Source: Kitasatospora azatica KCTC 9699
Lineage (GTDB): Bacteria; Actinomycetota; Actinomycetes; Streptomycetales; Streptomycetaceae
Assembly (NCBI RefSeq): GCF_000744785.1
Contig: NZ_JQMO01000002.1
Span: 930,001 to 994,000 of the forward strand
Direction: 5' to 3'
DNA length: 64,000 nt
Shown here: positions 35,406 to 42,882 of the stretch, piece by piece
Layout: each line of letters begins with the position of its first letter
Numbering within the stretch: position 1 is the first letter of the stretch
Translations under genes and position numbers: made by a program
The notes under the pieces: generated by a model
Database searches by the model: none
Told to the model about the DNA's origin: nothing
What the model saw: only the letters and a program-made list of their open reading frames with translations

Positions 35406-36608
35406 ATGTCTGCGATCCACGGACGCCGCGCGACCGGCGTCCCGCTTCTCCTCACGGCCGCCCTGCTGCTCGCCACCGGCTGCACCGGCGGCCACAGCGC
35501 CGGCGACTCGGCCAAGGCCGGCCAGAGCACGGTGAAGATCGGACTGCTGGCCTCGCTCTCCGGGACCTACAAGGCCGTTGGCACCGACCTGCAGGACGGC
35601 TTCCAGCTGTACCTGGACACCCACGACGGCAAGCTCGGCGGTCACCCGGTCGACCTGGTGACCGCCGACGAGGGCGACGGCGCGCCGACCGCGTTGCCCG
35701 CCGCCACCAAGCTGGTCAAGCAGGACAAGGTGCTCGCCGTCACCGGCGTGGTCGGCGCGGGTTCGGTCGCCGCGATCTCGCCGCTGCTGACCGAGGCCAG
35801 GATCCCACTGGTGAGCTCCAACGGCCGCCCGGTGATCAAGGATGTCAGCCGGCAGTGGAGCACCAGCTTCATGTCGGACGAGCCGGGCGCCGCGATCGCC
35901 CAGTACGTGCACGACACGGTGGCCGGCCCGGTGTACGCGATCGGCCCCGACTACCAGGGCGGCTGGGACGAACTGCGCGGCTTCACCGACGCGTTCACCA
36001 AGGCGGGCGGCCAACTGGCCAACCCGGACGGCAAGGCGAGCTTCACGCCGTTCCCCGCCACCACCGACTTCACGCCCTACTTCAACAAGATCAAGAACTC
36101 CAAGGCCAAGGCGGTGTACTGCTTCTACGCCGGCGGCGCGGCGGTCGACTTCGTCAAGCAGTACGCCCAGTCCGACCTGGCCGGAACGCCGCTGTACGCA
36201 GCCGGCTTCCTCACCGAGGGCGGCGTGCTGAACGCCCAGGGCGACGCCGCCAAGGGGATCCACTCGGCCCTCAACTACGCCCCGGACCTGGACAACGCGG
36301 CCAACCGGGCGTTCGTCTCGGCCTGGCAGGCCAAACACCAGTCCACCCCCACCACCTACGCGATGGCCTCCTACGACGCCGCCGCCGTGCTCGACAAGGC
36401 GATCGCCGCTGCGGGCGACAAGCTCGACCCGGAGACGCTGAACACCGCGATCGCCGGCCTCGGCCAGATCGACAGCCCCCGCGGTACCTGGCAGTTCGGC
36501 AGGAACTCGCACTCCCCGGTGCAGAAGTGGTACCTGCGCGAGGTCAAGAGCGACGGCCGCGCCTTGTCCAACCAGATGGTCCAGGACCTGGCCACCATCG
36601 GCGGCTGA
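35406..36608 (+). CDS. Branched-chain-amino-acid-type binding lipoprotein
   Basis: 400 residues. The signal peptide ends in the lipobox LATGC with the lipidated cysteine C26. The mature protein is a LivJ-like periplasmic-binding fold (VKIGLLASLSGTYKAVGTD, then GVVGAGSVAAISPL). It captures a ligand, possibly an amino acid, amide or urea derivative, for the transporter encoded by the next four genes. Its position after the sensor and roadblock genes suggests that it may also feed the sensor. The stop codon lies in a CTGACG palindrome. Confidence 0.92.
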   Translation: MSAIHGRRATGVPLLLTAALLLATGCTGGHSAGDSAKAGQSTVKIGLLASLSGTYKAVGTDLQDGFQLYLDTHDGKLGGHPVDLVTADEGDGAPTALPAATKLVKQDKVLAVTGVVGAGSVAAISPLLTEARIPLVSSNGRPVIKDVSRQWSTSFMSDEPGAAIAQYVHDTVAGPVYAIGPDYQGGWDELRGFTDAFTKAGGQLANPDGKASFTPFPATTDFTPYFNKIKNSKAKAVYCFYAGGAAVDFVKQYAQSDLAGTPLYAAGFLTEGGVLNAQGDAAKGIHSALNYAPDLDNAANRAFVSAWQAKHQSTPTTYAMASYDAAAVLDKAIAAAGDKLDPETLNTAIAGLGQIDSPRGTWQFGRNSHSPVQKWYLREVKSDGRALSNQMVQDLATIGG

Positions 36609-36619
36609 CGATCCGTCAG
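36605..36619. repeat. CTGACG-N3-CGTCAG palindrome, copy 4
   Basis: CTGACGATCCGTCAG overlaps the stop of the binding-protein gene (TGA 36606-36608) and lies just before the ribosome site of the first permease. A hairpin here could protect the upstream mRNA and raise binding-protein levels over permease levels. Confidence 0.6.
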
Positions 36620-36632
36620 ACAGGAGTGGCCG

Positions 36633-37502
36633 ATGGGCCTGATCGACGCGCATCTGGTGCCCGCCGTGGACGGCGTCGCCTACGGACTGCTGCTGTACGT
36701 GGTGGCAGCCGGCCTGACGCTGGCGTTCGGCACCGGTGACGTGCTCAATCTGGCCCACGGCACGCTCTACGCCGTCGGCGCGTACACCGCCGCCGCCCTG
36801 TCGGACGGCTCCTGGGGCGGGCTGCTGCTCGCCCTGGCCGTCGGCAGCGCGGCGGCGGGCGCGGGCGGCGGCCTGCTCGCCACCCTGACCGCGCCGCTGC
36901 GCCGACGCGGCCACCTCGCCCAGGCGCTGTTGACCGTCGGGGTGGCGCTGGTCGGCGGCGACCTGCTCAGCACGGCCGCCGGACCCGACGAACTGCCGAT
37001 CGCCCTGCCGGCCGCCCTCGACGGCAGCGCCACCCTCGGCGGGCACCGCTACCCGGTCTACCGGCTGACCTTCATCCTGGTGGCGGCGGTACTGGCCGCG
37101 ACCGGGCAGCTCCTCCTCCGGCACACCAGGGCCGGCGCGCTGCTGCGGGCCACGGTGGACGACCCGGGCATGGTCGCGGGCCTGGGCACCGATCCGCGGC
37201 TGGTGCACGCCGCCGTGCTGGCCGGTGCGGGAGCGCTCGCGGGACTCGCCGGTGTGCTCGGCGCGCCGATCATCGGCCCCGGCCCGCGCACTGCCGACAC
37301 CGTGCTGCTGCTCTCGCTGATCGTGGTGGTGCTCGGCGGCCTGGGCTCGGTGCTCGGCGCGCTGGTGGCAGCGGTGGCGGTGGGCGAGCTGCAGACCCTG
37401 GGCGTCGACCTGGTACCGGACTTGGCTCCCTACCTGCTGTTCGCGGCGATGGCCGCCGCCCTGGTGCTGCGTCGCGGCGCCACGGCGGGCGGGCGCGGAT
37501 GA
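36633..37502 (+). CDS. LivH-type ABC permease
   Basis: 289 residues with about eight hydrophobic helices. The N-terminal segment AYGLLLYVVAAGLTLAFGTG followed by LNLAHGTLYAVGAY is the LivH signature. It forms the membrane channel with the next permease, whose ATG overlaps this stop. The gene follows the binding-protein gene after 24 bp. Confidence 0.92.
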   Translation: MGLIDAHLVPAVDGVAYGLLLYVVAAGLTLAFGTGDVLNLAHGTLYAVGAYTAAALSDGSWGGLLLALAVGSAAAGAGGGLLATLTAPLRRRGHLAQALLTVGVALVGGDLLSTAAGPDELPIALPAALDGSATLGGHRYPVYRLTFILVAAVLAATGQLLLRHTRAGALLRATVDDPGMVAGLGTDPRLVHAAVLAGAGALAGLAGVLGAPIIGPGPRTADTVLLLSLIVVVLGGLGSVLGALVAAVAVGELQTLGVDLVPDLAPYLLFAAMAAALVLRRGATAGGRG

Positions 37503-38500
37503 GCAGGCTCCGACTGCTCGCGACGGCTGCGCTGTTGACCGCGCTGGCGCTGTTCGCCGTGCCGGCGGTGGTCGACGAGTCGATGCTCGGCCTGCTCGCC
37601 CCGATCCCCGCGCTCGGCCTGGTCGCGGTCGGCGTCACCGTCCTCACCGGCCGGGCCGGCCTGCCCACCCTCGGCCAGGCCGCCCCGTACGCCGTCGGCG
37701 CCTACACCGGCGCGCTGCTCGCCCGCGCGGGCGTGGACAGCGGACCGGTGCAGCTCGCCGCGGCCGCCCTGGCCGCCGCGCTGTTCGCCCTGCTGACCGG
37801 CCCGATCGTGGCCCGGGCCCGCGGCGTCACGGCGCTGATGATCACCCTGGCACTGGGCGAGCTGACCGCCACCGCCGCCGCCCGCTGGCGCTCGGTGACC
37901 GGCGGCACCGACGGCCTGCCCGGGATCCCGCCGGTCCGCGCGCTCTGGGGCCTCGCGCCGCTGACCGACGATCAGGCCGTCTACCGGTACGCGGTGGCCG
38001 TCGCCGCCTGCGCGGTCACCGCGACGGCGCTGGCGCTGCGCTCGCCGCTCGGACTGCTGCTGGCCGGCTGCCGCGACCACGAGGCGCGGATGCGGGCCAG
38101 CGGCCACCCGGTCACCCGGCTGTTCCTCGGCGCCTACGTCTGGGCTGCCGCGGTGGCCGGGGTGGGCGGGCACCTGCTGGTGACCACGCAGCGCTACGTC
38201 TCCCCCGCCGACGTCGGTTTCACCACCTCCTCGCTCTGCCTGCTCGCGGCCGTGCTCGGCGGCGTCGCCTCGCCGCTCGGCGCGCTGGTCGGCACCGCGC
38301 TGGTCCTGGTCACCCGGGACCAACTCGCCGCCCGCTGGCCCGGCCACGGCCCGCTGCTGCTCGGCGCGCTGTTCATCGCCGCCGTCTACCTGCTGCCGCG
38401 CGGCGTCACCGGCCTGCGACTGCCACGACTCCCCCACCGCTTCGCGCGCCGCTCAGGCCCAACACGGCCCAAGCCCACACCCCCGGAGGTCGGCCCGTGA
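37499..38500 (+). CDS. LivM-type ABC permease
   Basis: 333 residues, ten or so hydrophobic helices. The segments VGVTVLTGRAGLPTLGQAA and RDHEARMRASGHPVTRLFLG match the LivM family. The C-terminal 25 residues are basic and Pro-rich. It overlaps both neighbours by 4 bp. Confidence 0.92.
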   Translation: MSRLRLLATAALLTALALFAVPAVVDESMLGLLAPIPALGLVAVGVTVLTGRAGLPTLGQAAPYAVGAYTGALLARAGVDSGPVQLAAAALAAALFALLTGPIVARARGVTALMITLALGELTATAAARWRSVTGGTDGLPGIPPVRALWGLAPLTDDQAVYRYAVAVAACAVTATALALRSPLGLLLAGCRDHEARMRASGHPVTRLFLGAYVWAAAVAGVGGHLLVTTQRYVSPADVGFTTSSLCLLAAVLGGVASPLGALVGTALVLVTRDQLAARWPGHGPLLLGALFIAAVYLLPRGVTGLRLPRLPHRFARRSGPTRPKPTPPEVGP

Positions 38501-39240
38501 ACGCCCTGCTCTCCCTCAGCGAGCTGACCCGACGCTACGGCGCACTGGTCGCCGTCGACCGGCTCGACCTGACGGTCGCTCGCGGCGCCCGGCACGCCCT
38601 GATCGGGCCCAACGGCGCCGGCAAGACCACTCTGCTCGGCCTGATCGCGGGCACGGTCACCCCGTCACAGGGCCGGATCCTGCTCGACCGGCAGGACATC
38701 ACCGGCACCGACCCGGCCCGCCGGTCCCGTCTCGGCATCGCCCGCACGTTCCAACAGCCCGCGGTGCTCGGCAGTTTGACTGCCCTGGACAACGTCTCGC
38801 TGGCCGCCTGGCGACACAGCGAACTGCGCGGACTCTGGCGCCCGCGCCGCTACCGGGAGCTGGGCCGGCGCAGCCACGAGCACCTCGAGCAGGTCGGCAT
38901 CGGACACCTGGCCGCCCGGACCGCCGACCAACTCTCGCACGGGCAGAAGCGATTGGTGGAGATCGCGGCCGCCCTCGCCGCGCAGCCCCGACTGCTGCTG
39001 CTGGACGAGCCGGCCGCCGGTCTGGCCGAGGAGGACACCGACCGGCTGGTGACGGTGCTGCGGCAGGTGTCCACCGAGGTCGCGGTGCTGCTGGTCGAGC
39101 ACGACCTCGCCTTCGTCAACGCGCTGGCCACCCGGGTCACCGTGCTGCACGAGGGCCGGTCCATCGCCGACGGCACGCCCGAACAGATCAGCGCCGACCC
39201 CGCCGTCCAGCAGGCCTACCTCGGCCCCCGAGCCGGGTGA
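38497..39240 (+). CDS. LivG-type ABC ATPase
   Basis: 247 residues from GTG 38497. The Walker A GPNGAGKTT, the signature LSHGQKR (with H in place of the usual S), Walker B RLLLLDEPAAGL and the switch histidine in LLVEHD are present. It powers the importer together with the following ATPase. Confidence 0.94.
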   Translation: MNALLSLSELTRRYGALVAVDRLDLTVARGARHALIGPNGAGKTTLLGLIAGTVTPSQGRILLDRQDITGTDPARRSRLGIARTFQQPAVLGSLTALDNVSLAAWRHSELRGLWRPRRYRELGRRSHEHLEQVGIGHLAARTADQLSHGQKRLVEIAAALAAQPRLLLLDEPAAGLAEEDTDRLVTVLRQVSTEVAVLLVEHDLAFVNALATRVTVLHEGRSIADGTPEQISADPAVQQAYLGPRAG

Positions 39241-39935
39241 CGCCGATGCTGGAAGCGCACGCCCTGCGGTCCGGCTACCACGGCGGCACGGTGCTGCAGG
39301 GAGTCGACCTGACGGTCAGTCAAGGATCGGTGCACGCCGTGCTCGGGCACAACGGCGCCGGCAAGACCACCCTGCTGCACACGCTGGCCGGCCAACTCCC
39401 GGTCCGCTCCGGCCGGATCGCCCTGGACGGCACCGACCTCACCCGCCGACCGGCCCACCGCCGGGCCCGCGCCGGCATCGGCCTGGTCCCGCAGGGCCGC
39501 CGGGTCTTCGCCTCGCTGACCGTGGCCGAGCACCTCAAACTGGCCCACCGCCGACGGACCGCCGCCTGGACGCCCGCCCGGGTCCTGGCGCTGCTCCCCC
39601 GGCTCGCCGAACGGCTGCAGCAGCGCGCCGACCGCCTCTCCGGCGGCGAACAGCAGATGCTCGCCATCGCCCGCGCCCTGCTCACCGGCCCCCGGGTACT
39701 GCTGCTCGACGAACCCACCGAGGGGCTCGCCCCCACGATCGCGGCCGATGTCCTGGAGCTGGCAGCCCAGTTGGCCGCCGACGGGCTGGCGGTGCTACTG
39801 GCCGCACCACGCCCGGCGGAGGTGCTGGCCCTCGCCGACCAGGTCACCGTGCTGAGCGCGGGACGGGTCACCGTGGCACTGGACGGCGCAGCCGCGCGCA
39901 CGGACCCGGGACGGGTGCTGGACGCGCTGAGCTGA
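39237..39935 (+). CDS. LivF-type ABC ATPase
   Basis: 232 residues. Walker A is GHNGAGKTT, the signature LSGGEQQM, and Walker B RVLLLDEPTEGLAP. After Walker B the usual H-loop histidine region reads LLAAPRPAE instead of VEQ/VEH, so the switch histidine appears to be missing; the partner ATPase keeps it. The start is GTG 39237 (GTGA overlap) or ATG 39246. The gene ends the transporter operon and converges with the FAD enzyme. Confidence 0.92.
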   Translation: MTPMLEAHALRSGYHGGTVLQGVDLTVSQGSVHAVLGHNGAGKTTLLHTLAGQLPVRSGRIALDGTDLTRRPAHRRARAGIGLVPQGRRVFASLTVAEHLKLAHRRRTAAWTPARVLALLPRLAERLQQRADRLSGGEQQMLAIARALLTGPRVLLLDEPTEGLAPTIAADVLELAAQLAADGLAVLLAAPRPAEVLALADQVTVLSAGRVTVALDGAAARTDPGRVLDALS

Positions 39936-39950
39936 GGAGGCTCCGCGTGC

Positions 39951-41387
39951 TCACAGCCGTCCCAGGTGGCGCAGCGCGGAGCGGGCCGCGCCGTGGCCGC
40001 ACATGCCGTGGACGCCGGCTCCGGGCGGGGTGGCCGCGGAGCAGAGGAAGACGCCGGGGATCCCGGTGCGGTAGGGGTCGAGGGCTAGGCGGGGGCGGAG
40101 CACCAGCTGGCGGGCGGTGTTGGCACCGGTGAGGATGTCGCCCGCCACGTAGTTGGGGTTCCGGCCGGCCGACTCGGCGACCCCCGTCGCTCGGCACGCG
40201 CGGATCCGCTCGCGGGTGCCCTGGGCGAACCGTTCGAGCTGGTCGAGGACCGTCCCGGTGGCGTCGCCCGGCCAGCCGCTGGGGACGTGGGCGTAGGCCC
40301 AGACCGGGTGGCTGCTGCCGGCCGAGCGGCCCGGATCGGCGAGGTACTGCTGCCCGACCAGGACGAACGGACGCGTCGGCATCCGACCGGCCGCCACCTC
40401 CCGCTCGGCGTGGGCGATCTCCTCGATCGTCCCGCCGAGGTGCACGGTACCGGCCCGGCGGCAGGCCTCGTCCCGCCACGGGATGCCGCCCTCGACGGCT
40501 AGGTCCAGCTTGAACGCGGCGGGCCCGTACTGCCAGCGGCGGTAGGCGTGGGCTACCCGCGCCGGCAGCCGCGGCCCGCAGATGGACACCGCGTCGCGGG
40601 GTGCGACGTCCAGCAACACCACGTCCGCTGGCGCCAGTTCGGCGAGTGAGGAGACATCCACCCCCGTTTCGACAGCACCTCCGAGCTCGCGCAGTCGGGC
40701 GGCCAGCGCGTCGGTGATGCTCCGTGAGCCGCCCCGGGCGACCGGCCAGCCGTGCCGGTGGCCGGCGGCGACGAGCATCAGCCCGATCGCGGAACTGCCC
40801 AAGCTGCCGAGCGGGCGCAGCGCGTGGGCGGCGGTCCCGGCGAACAGGGCGCGGGCCGCCGGCGTTCGCCAGCACCGGGCGAGCCATCCGGCAGGCCACG
40901 GCGCCCGGGCCGCGAATCTGGTCAACTCCACAGCGTGGGAGGGCAGTCGCAGGGTCGGCCGGAACAGGTCCTCGACCAGGGCGTCGTAGCCCTCCACCAG
41001 CGGCGCGAAGACCCGTCGCCAGGCCGCGCCGTCCCTGCCGAGCTCCTGCGCGGTCCGGTCCAGCGAGCGGTACAGCACGGCGGCCGGACCGTCGGGCAAC
41101 GGATGGGCGAGTTCGACCTGCGCCCAGCGCCACTCCAGGCCGTGGCGCTCGAGGCCTAGGGTGCGCAGGAACGGTGAGCTCACGGCCATCGGGTGGATGG
41201 CGGAGCAGTGGTCGTGCAGCAGCCCGGGCAGGGTGAGCTCACTGCTCCGGGTCCCGCCGCCGATGGTCTCCGCGCCTTCCAGCACGGTGACCGCGACCCC
41301 CTGCTGCGCCAGCGCGACCGCCGCGGCCAGCCCGTTGGGCCCGGACCCGACCACGATCGCCGCAGCGCCGGAGAACGCCTCGCCCAT
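39951..41387 (-). CDS. Phytoene-desaturase-like FAD oxidoreductase
   Basis: 478 residues from ATG 41387, with GGGAGA upstream. The FAD-binding motif is AAIVVGSGPNGLAAAVALAQ followed by VTVLEGAETIGGGTRS, and the C-terminal GAGVHGMCGHGAARSAL motif is typical of the CrtI/NAD(P)/FAD-dependent family. These proteins dehydrogenate or saturate isoprenoid-like substrates, but this branch (PNGLAAA) is large and mostly uncharacterised. The plsC-like gene lies 66 bp upstream on the same strand. Confidence 0.88.
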   Translation of the reverse strand: MGEAFSGAAAIVVGSGPNGLAAAVALAQQGVAVTVLEGAETIGGGTRSSELTLPGLLHDHCSAIHPMAVSSPFLRTLGLERHGLEWRWAQVELAHPLPDGPAAVLYRSLDRTAQELGRDGAAWRRVFAPLVEGYDALVEDLFRPTLRLPSHAVELTRFAARAPWPAGWLARCWRTPAARALFAGTAAHALRPLGSLGSSAIGLMLVAAGHRHGWPVARGGSRSITDALAARLRELGGAVETGVDVSSLAELAPADVVLLDVAPRDAVSICGPRLPARVAHAYRRWQYGPAAFKLDLAVEGGIPWRDEACRRAGTVHLGGTIEEIAHAEREVAAGRMPTRPFVLVGQQYLADPGRSAGSSHPVWAYAHVPSGWPGDATGTVLDQLERFAQGTRERIRACRATGVAESAGRNPNYVAGDILTGANTARQLVLRPRLALDPYRTGIPGVFLCSAATPPGAGVHGMCGHGAARSALRHLGRL

Positions 41388-41452
41388 GCTGGTCTCCCGG
41401 CCTCGGAGGTCCACCGTCTGCGATCAGTTGCCAGCGTAGGGCCCGCCCCTGG

Positions 41453-42115
41453 TCAGTGCCATTCCCCGAGCCGCTCCCCGAGCCGCTCGGCGGCGGTCCG
41501 CCAGGCGTCGGTGACGGCCTGGTGGGCGGTGGCGGTGGCGGCCGCCACGTCGCCGGTGAGCCGGACCGGCGCGCCCACGTGGACGTGGCAGCCGGGGCGG
41601 CGCAGCGGGGCGGTGGCCAGACCGGCGAGTTGCTTGGCCGTACTGCCCGAGCTGAGCCGGCGGGCGCCGGCCTGCCCGAGCGGCACCACCGGGGCGCCGG
41701 TCTCCTGGGCCAGTCGGGACAGCCCGCTGCGGAAGGCGCCGGGGACCGCCTCCCCCGCATCGCGGCGGCGCGGCAGCCCGCCCTCGCCGTAGATCAGGAC
41801 CAGCCGGCCGGCGGCCAGTGCGGCGGCCGCGCCGGTCAGCGCCTCGCTCGCCCGGCTGCTGCCGCGGTGGACGGCGATGTGCCCCTCGCGTTCGAGCGCA
41901 CGGCGGAGCACCGGGACCCGCCAGAGCCCCGCCGTGGCCATGACCACCGGCCGCACACCGAGCCGGTGCAGGGCCGCCAGCACGATGACGGGGTCCACCA
42001 GCGAGGTGTGGTTGGCCGCGAGGATGCTCCCGGGGGCGAGGTCGGCGTGGGGGTCGGTACTGAGCGTCAGGCCCCCGAGGACGGGCAGGACGGTGCTGGC
42101 GATACGACTGAGCAT
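41453..42115 (-). CDS. PlsC-type lysophospholipid acyltransferase
   Basis: 220 residues from ATG 42115. The catalytic motif NHTSLVD (HX4D) and a degenerate second motif YGEGGLPRRRD in place of FPEGTRS are present. It should transfer an acyl chain to a lysolipid or other alcohol at the membrane. It is probably transcribed with the FAD enzyme gene downstream, suggesting a joint lipid modification. The in-frame extension to 42199 has no ribosome site. Confidence 0.85.
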   Translation of the reverse strand: MLSRIASTVLPVLGGLTLSTDPHADLAPGSILAANHTSLVDPVIVLAALHRLGVRPVVMATAGLWRVPVLRRALEREGHIAVHRGSSRASEALTGAAAALAAGRLVLIYGEGGLPRRRDAGEAVPGAFRSGLSRLAQETGAPVVPLGQAGARRLSSGSTAKQLAGLATAPLRRPGCHVHVGAPVRLTGDVAAATATAHQAVTDAWRTAAERLGERLGEWH

Positions 42116-42219
42116 GGTCGGTCCTTCGAACCCGGCGGCGGTGCGTTGCCCGCCATCCTCCTCCGCCGGTAGCCCGACCACCTGAGTACCCGTACTCAAG
42201 CCGGGGCAGGATGGCCCCC

Positions 42220-42612
42220 ATGGACGACGACGTTGTGATCACCCGCGCCGACCAGATCAGGCTCTACCTCGACACCCTGCGCGCCCGGATGGAACCCGCC
42301 CAGTTCCGGGCCCTCGGCGAGCTCCTCAAGAGCTCCCTCCCGCTGCTCACCTCCACCCACGACTCGATCACCATCGACATCCCGGACGAGGACGAGCGTC
42401 ATGTGACGCCCGAGGTGAAGGACGAGTTCCTCGCCGTTCTCGGCATCCTGTCCACCGGCAGCATGGACCACCACATCGTGGACCTCGGCAACGGCGCCAG
42501 CGCGATGGTGCACGCCGAGGCGGCCGCCGACCCGGGCAGGCTCCAGGAGCTGCGGACCTGGGCCGACGAGCGGCGCCGGCAACTGACCCGTAGCGAAGCC
42601 TCCCAGTCCTGA
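42220..42612 (+). CDS. Small protein of unknown function (130 residues)
   Basis: From ATG 42220 (or 42211). A soluble acidic protein starting MDDDVVITRADQIRLYLDTL. The middle reads LLTSTHDSITIDIPDEDERH. No domain is recognised. Its stop codon lies at the edge of a 17-bp repeat array and it is followed by a terminator, so it is an isolated transcription unit. Confidence 0.7.
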   Translation: MDDDVVITRADQIRLYLDTLRARMEPAQFRALGELLKSSLPLLTSTHDSITIDIPDEDERHVTPEVKDEFLAVLGILSTGSMDHHIVDLGNGASAMVHAEAAADPGRLQELRTWADERRRQLTRSEASQS

Positions 42613-42678
42613 CGTCCAAGCTGCCCCGACGTCGAAGCTGCCCCGACGTCGGGCCTGCCCTGACCTCGAACCCGCCCT
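42611..42678. repeat. 17-bp tandem repeat (four units)
   Basis: Units at 42611, 42628, 42645 and 42662 follow GACGTCGAAGCTGCCCC with increasing divergence. The array starts within the stop codon of the 130-residue protein gene and ends before the terminator stem, so it lies in the 3' untranslated region. Confidence 0.65.
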
Positions 42679-42692
42679 GAACCCGAGCCCGC

Positions 42693-42735
42693 ACGCCGCG
42701 TGCACCGGTGCCCTCCGCACCGCTGCACGCGGCGT
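42693..42735 (+). terminator. Large terminator hairpin
   Basis: Arms 42693-42711 (ACGCCGCGTGCACCGGTGC) and 42717-42735 pair over 19 bp with one mismatch and a 5-base loop. It follows the 130-residue gene and precedes an AT-rich stretch (42790-42830) that probably carries the promoter for the peptidase gene. Confidence 0.75.
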
Positions 42736-42882
42736 CAATCTTCATGGGCCGTAGGGGAGATGAGTGGGCTTCGGGACCATCACAGTTATGTCATGACTCT
42801 TTCAATACCGACTTTTTACTGTCACGCTTCCTCTGGGCCCGCACCTCCTCACCCCCACCGCATCCCCACTGCAGAGGACCCG

